This document shows positions 18,975 to 26,880 of a stretch of 64,000 nt of DNA, in pieces. Position numbers and translations under genes: made by a program. The first letter of the stretch is position 1, and each line of letters opens with the position of its first letter. Origin of the DNA: Catellatospora citrea (GTDB taxonomy: Bacteria; Actinomycetota; Actinomycetes; Mycobacteriales; Micromonosporaceae); the NCBI RefSeq assembly GCF_003610235.1, contig NZ_RAPR01000001.1, positions 1 to 64,000 on the forward strand. The letters are read 5' to 3'. The notes below the pieces were generated by a model. That model was not told the DNA's origin. It made no database searches and worked only from the letters and a program-made list of their open reading frames with translations.

Positions 18975-19682
18975 TCAGTGGCCGGCGCTCTGTCCGCCGT
19001 CGACGTGCAGGATCTCGCCGGTGACGAACGGGGCGTTCTCCAGGTAGACGATGGCCTCCACGACGTCGCTGATCTCACCCAGGCGGCCCATCGGGTGCAT
19101 GCCGGCCAGAGCATCGTAGGTCTCGGCGGGATGCATCGGCGTACGGATGACGCCGAGCGCGACGGCGTTGACCCTGATGCCGCGGGCGGCGTACTCGATC
19201 GCCAAGGACTTGGTGACGGCATTGAGGCCGCCCTTGGTGAGCGACGCCAGCGCGGACGGCACTTGTGAGCTGGCGTGGTCGACCAGGCTGGTCGAGATGT
19301 TGACGACGTGCCCGCCGCCCTGGATGAGCATGGCGGCGACGGCCCGTTGTGTCACGTCGAAGAACCCGCGCAGGTTCACCCCCGTGACGAACTCGTAGTC
19401 CTCGGCGGTGTACTCGGTGAACGGCTTGGCCACGAAGACGCCGGCGTTGTTGACCAGGGTGTCGATACGGCCGAACGCCGCCAGGCCCTGCTCGATCACG
19501 CGAGCGCCGACCGCCGGGTCGGCGATGTCGCCCGCGACCGTCAGGATCGCCGGGTCCTCCGACGGCGCGATGGAGCGGGAGTTCGCGACGACCGCATAGC
19601 CGAGCCTGCGATACGCGGGCACCACGGCCGCGCCGATGCCCTGCGACGCGCCGGTGATGACGACGACCTTCTGCGCACTCAT
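18975..19682 (-). CDS. SDR-fold protein lacking the catalytic tyrosine
   Basis: Protein of 235 residues, SDR fold with ITGASQGIGAAV at 9-20, NNAG at 78-81 and TGEILHVDGGQSAGH at the end. The active-site segment reads ISTSLVDHASSQVPSALASLTKGG. The expected Tyr-x-x-x-Lys is A146-S-L-T-K150, so the lysine is kept and the tyrosine is replaced by alanine. A divergent SDR subgroup with a similar ALASLTKGG segment exists as far as I recall, so this is probably not a sequencing error. Reduced or altered catalysis, or a binding role, is possible. The start is ATG 19682; upstream in-frame codons would run through the conserved promoter blocks. Confidence 0.88.
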   Translation of the reverse strand: MSAQKVVVITGASQGIGAAVVPAYRRLGYAVVANSRSIAPSEDPAILTVAGDIADPAVGARVIEQGLAAFGRIDTLVNNAGVFVAKPFTEYTAEDYEFVTGVNLRGFFDVTQRAVAAMLIQGGGHVVNISTSLVDHASSQVPSALASLTKGGLNAVTKSLAIEYAARGIRVNAVALGVIRTPMHPAETYDALAGMHPMGRLGEISDVVEAIVYLENAPFVTGEILHVDGGQSAGH

Positions 19683-19715
19683 GGATGTCACTTTTGTCAG
19701 GTTATCGCACACATG

Positions 19716-19810
19716 GACGGGGGGTATGCCGAACCCCCCGTCGCCCAGACCCAGGGCGAAATGCGCCCTTCCGGCATACCCGAGCAAGTGGTGCTCTTGA
19801 TGGGTCACCG
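19716..19810 (+). promoter_or_regulatory. Second divergent SDR promoter region with blocks shared with 16771-16853
   Basis: This lies between SDR genes starting at 19682 (minus) and 19855 (plus). It contains a perfect 9-bp inverted repeat (19716-19724 with 19734-19742) around TATGCCGAA. Block A GTATGCCGAACCCC is at 19724-19737, block B GGGCGAAATGCGCCCTTCC at 19754-19772, GGCATACC at 19773-19780 (inverse of GGTATGCC at 19723-19730), and block C at 19788-19810. The B to C distance is 15 nt, as in the first region. Confidence 0.6.
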
Positions 19811-19854
19811 GTTCCGGGCGCAGCGCCCGAGCAGACCCTCATTGGAGATCACCC

Positions 19855-20805
19855 ATGACTCACCCGTCCACCGATCAGATCACCACGCCGTTCTCTGCCA
19901 CGTCCACCGCGGCCGAGGTGGTGCGCGGCGTCGACCTCACGGGCCGCCGCGCCGTGGTCACCGGAGCGGCCTCGGGCATCGGCGTCGAGACCGCCCGCAC
20001 CCTGGCGTCCGCGCGCGCCGAGGTGACCCTGGCGGTACGCGACACCGCCGCCGGACGACGCGTCGCCGCCGACATCACCGCCACCACCGGCAACAAGGCT
20101 GTCTTCGTGTCCCAGCTCGACCTCGCCGACCAGGACTCCGTCGCCGCCTTCACCGCAGCCTGGGACGGACCGCTGCACATCCTCGTCAACAACGCCGGAA
20201 TCTCGGGACCGCCACTGACGCGCACCCCGCAGGGCTGGGAGATGCAGTTCGCCACCAACCACCTCGGACACTTCGCGCTGGCCCAGGGCCTGCACGACGC
20301 GCTGGCCGCGGGCGGCGACGCCCGGATCGTGTCGGTCAGCTCCTCAGGGCATCTGACCTCGCCGGTCGTGTTCGACGACATCCACTACCACCAGCGCGAG
20401 TACGAGCGGTGGGCGGCGTACGGGCAGTCCAAGACCGCCAATGTGCTGTTCGCCGTCGAGGCGGCGCGACGCTGGGCCCGCGACGGCATCACCGTCAACG
20501 CGCTGATGCCGGGCGCGGTGCAGACCAACCTCGGCCGGTACATCGACGACGCGGAGATGGCGCGGCTGCGCGCCCAGATGAGCGGCGGCGACTGGCAGTT
20601 CAAGACCACCGAGCAGGGCGCGGCGACCACTGTGCTGCTCGCGGCATCGCCGCTGCTGAACGGTGTGAGCGGGCGGTACTTCGAGGACTGCGCGCAGGCT
20701 CTGCCCGCCGAGCCCGGCGACGAGCGGGGCGTGGCGGCGTACGCCCTCGACCCCGCGGCCGCACGCCGGCTCTGGGAGGTCAGCGAGCAGACGCTGGCCG
20801 GCTGA
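19855..20805 (+). CDS. SDR family NAD(P)-dependent oxidoreductase (retinol-dehydrogenase-like)
   Basis: Protein of 316 residues, longer than classical SDRs because of an N-terminal extension (about 30 residues) before VVTGAASGIGVETARTLA. Active-site marks are SVSSSGHLTSPVVFDD and YGQSKTANVLFAVEAARRW, with Tyr and Lys intact; NNAGISGP and NHLGHFAL are also typical of the retinol-dehydrogenase/protochlorophyllide-reductase-like branch. The C-terminus ALDPAAARRLWEVSEQTL is characteristic of this branch. Transcribed from the second conserved promoter. Substrate unknown. Confidence 0.92.
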   Translation: MTHPSTDQITTPFSATSTAAEVVRGVDLTGRRAVVTGAASGIGVETARTLASARAEVTLAVRDTAAGRRVAADITATTGNKAVFVSQLDLADQDSVAAFTAAWDGPLHILVNNAGISGPPLTRTPQGWEMQFATNHLGHFALAQGLHDALAAGGDARIVSVSSSGHLTSPVVFDDIHYHQREYERWAAYGQSKTANVLFAVEAARRWARDGITVNALMPGAVQTNLGRYIDDAEMARLRAQMSGGDWQFKTTEQGAATTVLLAASPLLNGVSGRYFEDCAQALPAEPGDERGVAAYALDPAAARRLWEVSEQTLAG

Positions 20806-20832
20806 GCCGGCCGCCGACCTTCGGAACGCGCG

Positions 20833-22773
20833 TCACCGCGCTCCGGGAGATCTCGTGCCGGGGGTCGGCCCCAGGATCCGGACGGCCCCCTCGCGGTCCT
20901 GGCCGTCGTCCTGCTCCCGGGCCTGGTACATGGCCGCGTCGGCGCGAGCGATCAGGTCCTCGATCGTGTGCGGGGTGTCGTGCTCGAAGATCGTCGCGCC
21001 CACCGTGAGCGCGAGCCGGTACGGCTGGCGGCTCGTGTCGTTGTGCCGGGCGACGTGTTCGCGCAGCCGGCTCGCCCACAGGTCGACGTCGGCGAGCCGG
21101 CTCGCCTCGGTCAGCAGCACGCAGAACTCGTCACCGCCGATGCGGCCCAGCACGTCGCGGCGGCGGATGTTGGCCCGCAGCAGCCGGGAGGCGCTCTCCA
21201 GAGCGTGGTCGCCGGCACTGTGGCCGTAGGTGTCGTTGATCCTCTTGAGCCCGTCGAGATCGATGAAGAGCAGCACCCCGGGGCGGCTCGCCCGCTCGGC
21301 GAGGGCCAGCTCGTGGCGAGCGGCAAGCAGGAATCCCCGGCGGTTGTTGACTCCGGTCAGCTCGTCGATCACCGAGAGCTGGCGGAGTTCCTCGGCCATC
21401 TGGCGCTCCGCGGTGATGTCGGCGAAGGCGGTCAGCACGTAGCGGATCTGCGCGCCGTCGCGGATCGGCGTCGCCACCACCTGCAGCTGCCGACGCTGCG
21501 CATCCCGCTCGACCTCGATGTCGTCCGCGGTCACGACGTGGCCCTGCCGCGCCAGCGTCGCCGGCAGCCGCTCGGCCGGGAACGGCTCGCCGGTACCGCC
21601 GCGGTAGAGGTGGGGCAGCTCCCCCGGCACGTCGACCCGCCCCGGGTCGTAGCCGAGGATGCGGCCGGCCACCTGGTTGACGTACACGGGACGGCCGGTG
21701 CCCGCGTCGCGGACGTCGACCCCGATCGGTATCGCCTCCAGGAACTGCTGTAGCCGCTCGTGCTCGCGGCGGCCCGCGGCGAGGATCTTCGTCAGCAGGT
21801 CGCCCACCCGCAGCATGAAGAGGATGAACATGACCGCCGAGGCGCACGAGAGCACGATCGGCTCGATGCGCTGCCCGTCGCGCACCGAGTCCACCACCAG
21901 TGCGGGCACCACCAGGCCGCAGAGTCCGAGCGCGATCAGCCGCACGCGGCCGGCGACATCGGCCTGCTCGCGCTGCGCGGCGACGTCCCGCATCGCCGGA
22001 TGGAGCGCGGCCACGCCCACGAAGAGGAACGACACCAGGTAGCCGAAGAACGGCAGGTCGCCGTCCCGTCCGACACCCTTGACCTGATGGATCCCGTAGA
22101 CGACGTCCGCGAGGAACAGCGCGGCGGCCCAGGCGGCGAGCGGCGCCAGTGCACGCCATGAGTTCCCGGCACCGAAGAACAACCTGGTCGCCAGGAGGAA
22201 GAAGAGCATGTCCAGGAAGGGATAGACCCCCGCGAGCAACTGGGCGTACGGGGCCAGTTGCGTCGTGGCGAGCAGGGGTGCGACGACGAGTACGAAATAG
22301 CCGCTGGTGAACGCGACGGTGACGATCAGGGCGTCGAGCAGCGCCGACCAGTCCCGGCCGGCACGCCTGGCCCGGATGAGCCGCAGCAGCGCCAGCGCGT
22401 TGAGCACATAGGAAGCCAGGAAGATCTCCGTCGCCGGCGACGGGAAGGCGGTCGCTCTGCCTTCCGCGGCCGCTATCACGTACCAGCAGACGTTGCCGAC
22501 CAGGTACGCCGCCTGTCCGGCGGCGAGCAGATACCAGGCGCTCGGGCAGGTGGGCCGGTTCATCCGGATCCCGATCAGGATCGCCGCGACAGCGGCCAGG
22601 TTCGCGGTGGAGAACACGATCGCCTGCGCCAGGCCGTTGCCGGACACCCCGGCGTAGGCCGCGATGAACGCCAGTGACAGGGCTGCGTAGCCCAGCCACA
22701 TCCGGGTGTGGGCGGGCTGGTGCGGGACTGCGTTCCCGCCGGCGGCAGTGCCGGAGCTTGCGTCTGTGGACAT
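20833..22773 (-). CDS. Membrane PAS-GGDEF diguanylate cyclase
   Basis: About 646 residues. Residues 25-315 hold roughly eight or nine hydrophobic helices, a membrane sensor of unknown ligand. A PAS domain follows (LQQFLEAIPIGVDVRDAGTG, VNQVAGRILGYDPGRV). The GGDEF domain starts at DELTGVNNRRGFLLAA and contains FIDLDGLKRINDTYGHSAGD and an intact RIGGDEFCVLL, so it should make c-di-GMP. No RxxD inhibitory site stands at the usual distance. ATG 22773 is followed by a short cytoplasmic lead. The 92-nt upstream gap is AT-rich and includes ATGTT-N4-AACAT. Likely also reached by read-through from the two upstream genes. Confidence 0.92.
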   Translation of the reverse strand: MSTDASSGTAAGGNAVPHQPAHTRMWLGYAALSLAFIAAYAGVSGNGLAQAIVFSTANLAAVAAILIGIRMNRPTCPSAWYLLAAGQAAYLVGNVCWYVIAAAEGRATAFPSPATEIFLASYVLNALALLRLIRARRAGRDWSALLDALIVTVAFTSGYFVLVVAPLLATTQLAPYAQLLAGVYPFLDMLFFLLATRLFFGAGNSWRALAPLAAWAAALFLADVVYGIHQVKGVGRDGDLPFFGYLVSFLFVGVAALHPAMRDVAAQREQADVAGRVRLIALGLCGLVVPALVVDSVRDGQRIEPIVLSCASAVMFILFMLRVGDLLTKILAAGRREHERLQQFLEAIPIGVDVRDAGTGRPVYVNQVAGRILGYDPGRVDVPGELPHLYRGGTGEPFPAERLPATLARQGHVVTADDIEVERDAQRRQLQVVATPIRDGAQIRYVLTAFADITAERQMAEELRQLSVIDELTGVNNRRGFLLAARHELALAERASRPGVLLFIDLDGLKRINDTYGHSAGDHALESASRLLRANIRRRDVLGRIGGDEFCVLLTEASRLADVDLWASRLREHVARHNDTSRQPYRLALTVGATIFEHDTPHTIEDLIARADAAMYQAREQDDGQDREGAVRILGPTPGTRSPGAR

Positions 22774-22835
22774 GCCGACCGCCTCCGAACCGCAGCCTTC
22801 GCCCCCAGGATGCCCCAGGCAACTACTCAGGGCAA

Positions 22836-22851
22836 ATGTTACCAAACATGA
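22836..22851. promoter_or_regulatory. Inverted repeat and near-BldD box before the diguanylate cyclase gene
   Basis: ATGTT-ACCA-AACAT lies at 22836-22849. TTACCAAACATGA at 22839-22851 matches the BldD consensus TNAC-N5-GTNA except for one base. BldD is the actinobacterial c-di-GMP-binding repressor that controls several GGDEF/EAL genes. A single site with a mismatch is weak evidence. Confidence 0.3.
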
Positions 22852-22865
22852 ACAATAGGACATCG

Positions 22866-24929
22866 TTAAGGCAAGTGCCCGGCGGCGAGCCACGTGCTTG
22901 TCTCCGCTTCGGGCATGGGCCTGGCGAACAGGTAGCCCTGGCCATAGGTGCAGCCCGTGGCCGCGGACGCCTGCCGCTGGTGCTCGGTCTCGATGCCCTC
23001 CGCCACGATGTCGAGGCTCAACGCGCGGGTCAGCGTGACGATCCCCTCCACCAGATCACGCTGCCTTCGGGACGTGGTCAGTCCCCGGACGAACAGGCGG
23101 TCCAGCTTGACGATGTCGAGCGGGATCTGCCGCAGGTAGCCCAAGGCGGAGTAACCGGTACCGAAGTCGTCGATGGCGACCCTGGCGCCCCTGCCCCGCA
23201 GCAGTTCGAGCGCGTGCCACACCTTGTCGTCGTCGCGCAGGAGCATGCTCTCGGTGATCTCCAGAACGATCCGATGCGCCGGCAGGCCGGTCTCGGCGAG
23301 CAGGCGCGTCACGGTCTCGGCGAAGTCGTCCGATCGCAACTGCTGCGCCGACACGTTGACGCTCACGTACGGGGCACGGACCTGCGCCGCCGCGGGCCAC
23401 CGGCAGGCCGCCCGCATCGCCGTCGCGAGCACCCATTCGCCGATCGGCACGATCAGGCCCGACTCCTCGGCGAGCTCGATGAACTCGCCCGGTGGGAGCC
23501 GGCCGTAGGTCGGATGCTGCCAGCGCAGCAGGGCCTCGAACCCGACGGTGCGGCCGGTGCCGAGAGCCACGATCGGCTGGTACTCCAGGAACAGGGCGCC
23601 CTCCTCGGCCGCCCGGCCCAGGTCCGCGCGCAGCTCCGAGTGCCGAGCCTGGTCGGTCATCGACGGCTCGTACCGGCGCCACTGCCCCGCGCCGGCGGAC
23701 TTCGCCGCCCGCAGGGCCAGGTTGGCGTTGCGGAGCAGTTCGTGCGCGCTGCCGGCGTGCGCGGTGGTGGCGACCCCGATGCTCGCGCCGCAGACGACCA
23801 CCGTGCCACCACTGGTGTGGACGGGTACGGCGAGCGCGCCGCACAGCCGGACCACGGTGCGCTCGACGTCTGCGGTGGTGGCGGCGTCCTGGATGAGCGC
23901 GGCGAACTCGTCGCCGCCGTACCGGGCGGCCACCTCGCGGTCACCGACGACGTCGCGCAGCCGCCGGCTCACCTCGTGGAGGACCTCGTCGCCGACGGCG
24001 TGGCCGAAACTGTCGTTGACGGACCCGAAGTCGTCGAGATCGATGAGCAGGACGGCGGCGAGCCCGGCGTTCGGGGCGACGGCGTGTTCGGTGCGCTCGG
24101 CGAACAGCACCCGGTTGGGCAGGCCGGTCAGGGAGTCGTGGAACATGCGCTCGGTCAGGTCGTGTTCGAGCCGCCGCTGGGCGGTCACGTCGTGCATGGT
24201 GAGCGTGACGTCGCGGGCCGCGTCCCCCGGCCGCAGCTCCCGGCAGGAGACCTCGACCACGGGCGCCCGTCCGTCCAGCGCCCGGATGGTCCAGTCCGCA
24301 CGGCTCTCCGCCGAACCGGCGGCGCCGGCGCGCACGTGCCGCAGGAGGAACTCGGCCGCCGCTCGTTGCGCGGGTTCGATGAAGTCCAGCAGCTTCACCT
24401 GACGGAGCGCCGACGTGCCGAAGACGTTGCGGGCCGACGGGCTCGCGTACCGGATGCAGTCATCCCCGTCGACGATCAGCACCACGTCGTGGGTCTGCTC
24501 CATCAGCGCTTCGATCTCGCGGAAGTTGCGATAGCGGCTCACCTCGACGGCCAGCCGGATCCGCTCCATCGCGAGTGCGGCCTGTGCCGACATGACCTCG
24601 AGGACCGGGCGCAGGTGCGGTATGGCGGCGGTGTCCCGGTCCACCAGCAGGATGCCCACGTTCCCCACACCGGGCGCAATCACCTCGATCGGCAGGAGCG
24701 CGCCGGGTTCGTCCTCGCCCTGCCCGCCGGCGGTGTCCTCCAGCAGCCGGATGCGCAGTTCGTGCGCCGAGCCGGGTGCGGTGAGCCGGCTGACGGCGCG
24801 ATCCAGGGCCGCGACGACGTCCTCGGCACCCGCGGCCACGGCGATTTCGGCGGCGGCATCGCGCAGCGTGCGGTCGACCTCAGCCCGTTCGGGCAGCGGT
24901 GAGTCCATGTCACGCATGTCGGCGGTCAT
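22866..24929 (-). CDS. GAF/PAS-GGDEF-EAL bifunctional c-di-GMP protein
   Basis: Soluble protein of 687 residues. Domains in order: GAF-like segment (about 20-135), PAS (about 140-255, IVDGDDCIRYASPSARNVFG), GGDEF (about 265-425) with DLDDFGSVNDSFGHAVGDEVL and an intact RYGGDEFAALI, then EAL (about 440-680). The EAL site is complete: GFEALLRWQHP, VLEITESML, IDDFGTGYSALGYL, KLDRLFV, and VAEGIETEHQ. Both synthesis and hydrolysis of c-di-GMP are possible. ATG 24929 is used; ATGs at 24917 and 24908 are alternatives. It starts 30 nt after the GAF gene. Confidence 0.93.
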   Translation of the reverse strand: MTADMRDMDSPLPERAEVDRTLRDAAAEIAVAAGAEDVVAALDRAVSRLTAPGSAHELRIRLLEDTAGGQGEDEPGALLPIEVIAPGVGNVGILLVDRDTAAIPHLRPVLEVMSAQAALAMERIRLAVEVSRYRNFREIEALMEQTHDVVLIVDGDDCIRYASPSARNVFGTSALRQVKLLDFIEPAQRAAAEFLLRHVRAGAAGSAESRADWTIRALDGRAPVVEVSCRELRPGDAARDVTLTMHDVTAQRRLEHDLTERMFHDSLTGLPNRVLFAERTEHAVAPNAGLAAVLLIDLDDFGSVNDSFGHAVGDEVLHEVSRRLRDVVGDREVAARYGGDEFAALIQDAATTADVERTVVRLCGALAVPVHTSGGTVVVCGASIGVATTAHAGSAHELLRNANLALRAAKSAGAGQWRRYEPSMTDQARHSELRADLGRAAEEGALFLEYQPIVALGTGRTVGFEALLRWQHPTYGRLPPGEFIELAEESGLIVPIGEWVLATAMRAACRWPAAAQVRAPYVSVNVSAQQLRSDDFAETVTRLLAETGLPAHRIVLEITESMLLRDDDKVWHALELLRGRGARVAIDDFGTGYSALGYLRQIPLDIVKLDRLFVRGLTTSRRQRDLVEGIVTLTRALSLDIVAEGIETEHQRQASAATGCTYGQGYLFARPMPEAETSTWLAAGHLP

Positions 24930-24959
24930 CCTCGCCGCCGCGGGCTGTCCGGTCGCGTC

Positions 24960-25484
24960 TCAGACGGCCAGAGCGCCGTCGGCCGGGCTGCGGTCGACGG
25001 CTGACCGAGCCGGGACCTTGCCCAGGGCACGTCCCGCCGCTGCGGCGAGCCGTTCGAGGACGGCCACCTCCTCACTGCTGGCCTGGTGCAGGTCTGCCCA
25101 GTACGCGCCGATCGCGCCGACCGGCGCTCCGGCCACCCGGATCGGCACCATGAGCAGGCTCCGCACGAACGTCGGGCGATAGGCGGCCTGCGGGATCCGG
25201 CTGTCGGTGCGGATGTCCCGGATCGCCACGGTCTGGTCGTGGAGCATCGCCCACCCGCTGATGCACGACTCGGCCGGGAACCGCTGGCCCTTCCACAGCG
25301 GGCTCATCGCATCCTCGTCCAGGTAGTGGCACTCGCCGTGGTCGAGCTGCACCACCGTCACCCCTTGGGCCTGCACTGCGGCACGAGCGCTGCAGCGCAG
25401 CACGGTCTGGACGTCCTCGGCGGTTTTCGCCTCGTCCAGCATGTCGATCGCCCAATCGATGGGACTGACCGAATTAATCTGCAT
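24960..25484 (-). CDS. GAF domain sensor protein
   Basis: Small soluble protein of 174 residues, almost entirely one GAF domain: VLRCSARAAVQAQGVTVVQLDHG, PAESCISGWAMLHDQTVAIRDIRTD, FVRSLLMVPIRVAGAPVGAIGAYW. This form is close to the GAF regions of bacteriophytochrome-like kinases and light or redox sensors, but no output domain is attached. ATG 25484 has a good Shine-Dalgarno (GGGAGGGG). It is the first gene of a probable three-gene c-di-GMP operon and may be a stand-alone sensory subunit for the GGDEF-EAL protein downstream. Confidence 0.85.
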   Translation of the reverse strand: MQINSVSPIDWAIDMLDEAKTAEDVQTVLRCSARAAVQAQGVTVVQLDHGECHYLDEDAMSPLWKGQRFPAESCISGWAMLHDQTVAIRDIRTDSRIPQAAYRPTFVRSLLMVPIRVAGAPVGAIGAYWADLHQASSEEVAVLERLAAAAGRALGKVPARSAVDRSPADGALAV

Positions 25485-25754
25485 TATCCGCCCCTCCCAC
25501 TCTTGGCCTGGCAAATATAAATATACCGGCCGAATCTGCGCACTCGACCGGGTTCGTCGCCGACCACGGGCGTTCGTCGCGGTCCGCCCGCGCCCGTGGG
25601 CAGGATCTGCGTCGGCGGCCGAGGCGGAGGCCTCGAACATAGACGACCGTCTTGACGGAACGTGTCGGGCACCGGAGACTTGAGCCGCACGGAGAGCGCT
25701 CTCCCGATCTCGTCCCACGTGTCGGCGCGTCGCCACAGCCCCTGGAGGCACCCC
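25485..25754. promoter_or_regulatory. Divergent promoter region between GAF gene and a secreted protein gene
   Basis: The region is 270 nt long. The most AT-rich piece is 25512-25525; read on the minus strand it gives two overlapping TATATT-type -10 boxes, 36-41 and 30-35 nt upstream of the GAF start. I see no clear operator. The rest is ordinary GC-rich sequence, with a purine-rich CTGGAGGC before ATG 25755. Confidence 0.4.
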
Positions 25755-26711
25755 ATGAACCGTCGACGGCTCGCGCTGCGCCTGTGCGCCACCACGATCG
25801 CCGCCACCCTGCTCGCCGCCTCAGCAGGCGGTCCGGCGTCCGCACTCACCCTCGGCAACACCGGCAGCGGCCGGCCCGCGCTGGCACTCGCCGGGGCCAG
25901 GATGTACATCGCGTGGGCGGGCTCCTCCGGCACCGCCGCCGCGAAGCAACTGGTCGTCGGCTACTCCACCAGCGCGGGCCTGCGCATCACCAAGGTGCCC
26001 GGGACCGAGCGGGTGCCGCAGGGCGAGGGCGCCGCGCTCGACACCGACGGCACCGGCGTCTACGTCGCCTGGCCGGCCGGCGACAACGGCAACACGCTGA
26101 CCGCCGCGTACACGACCGGCTCGGCGCTGACCTGCCGGACCGCCTTCACCGGAATCGTGACCGCACATGCGCCCGCCCTGGCCTCCGATCCCGCCGGCGT
26201 GCGCCACCTGGCCTGGACCGGCCCCGACGGCCACCTCAACGTCGCCCGCCTCAACACCGCGGCGTGCGCGGCCGGCGGAGCGCTGACCCTGACCAACCGC
26301 GTGGTGCTGGCCGACACCAGCGTCGCCGGGCCGGCCCTCGTCTACGACGACAGCGGCAGCAGCAACCTGGGCCTGGTGCTGGCCTGGGCGGCCGGCGACG
26401 GCGCGCACAGCGTCCAGATCGGTTCGTTCACCGGTTCCGCGGTGCTGGGCCACCGCTCGCAGGTCACCGCCGCGGTCGGCAGCACCGCCGCGCCCGGCCT
26501 GTCGTCGGCGACCGCCGATCTGTACGTCACCTTCCGCGGCGACAACGGCTCTGTCTTCTACGGATACTCCGAGGGCTGCATCCCGACCTGTTTCCACGCC
26601 AGCGACCTGGGCGAGCAGGCCGGCGCGGGTGTCGGGCAGCCCGCCGACGGCGACTACCACTACTACACCTATTTCGACCCCACCGGGCACCTGGTCGTCT
26701 CACGCCTGTGA
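25755..26711 (+). CDS. Secreted beta-propeller-like protein of unknown function
   Basis: Protein of 318 residues with a signal peptide (MNRRRLALRLCATTIAATLLAAS, cleavage near SALT). The mature part shows regularly spaced blade-like phrases such as ARMYIAWAGSSG, GVYVAWPAGDNG, VRHLAWTGPDGHLNVARL and LYVTFRGDNGSVFYGYSEG. This suggests a six- or seven-bladed propeller of the sialidase-like or lectin-like type without obvious Asp-box repeats. Two Cys pairs are seen (one near CRTAFTG/AACAAGG, one in CIPTC). No enzymatic residue can be named. Confidence 0.7.
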   Translation: MNRRRLALRLCATTIAATLLAASAGGPASALTLGNTGSGRPALALAGARMYIAWAGSSGTAAAKQLVVGYSTSAGLRITKVPGTERVPQGEGAALDTDGTGVYVAWPAGDNGNTLTAAYTTGSALTCRTAFTGIVTAHAPALASDPAGVRHLAWTGPDGHLNVARLNTAACAAGGALTLTNRVVLADTSVAGPALVYDDSGSSNLGLVLAWAAGDGAHSVQIGSFTGSAVLGHRSQVTAAVGSTAAPGLSSATADLYVTFRGDNGSVFYGYSEGCIPTCFHASDLGEQAGAGVGQPADGDYHYYTYFDPTGHLVVSRL

Positions 26712-26880
26712 CGGCCGAACGCCACCCGGTTGACGACGGGATGATGCCACCATCCGCACGGCAGGCCATTCCCCTTGCCCTGATCGCACGCCTTCGATAC
26801 CGTCCGGTTAGGTGCGGCGACCGTCCCGCTCATTACATGCCGCACGGAGTTGAGCCCCCTCCACAAGAGAGGCGCGACAC

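Noticed and set aside
15807..20805. Secondary-metabolite cluster suggested by several SDRs, NTF2-like and regulator genes
   Set aside because: No synthase, synthetase, terpene cyclase or carrier protein is present; a small SDR regulon explains the content.
22828..22836. CAGGGCAAA, as in the core of c-di-GMP-I (GEMM) riboswitches
   Set aside because: It is on the plus strand, pointing into the antisense of the GGDEF-EAL gene, and the rest of the GEMM consensus is missing.
22674..24902. Long plus-strand open frame opposite the GGDEF-EAL gene
   Set aside because: It is antisense to a gene with complete GGDEF and EAL motifs; its translation is low-complexity and matches nothing. GC-rich third positions keep the opposite frame open.
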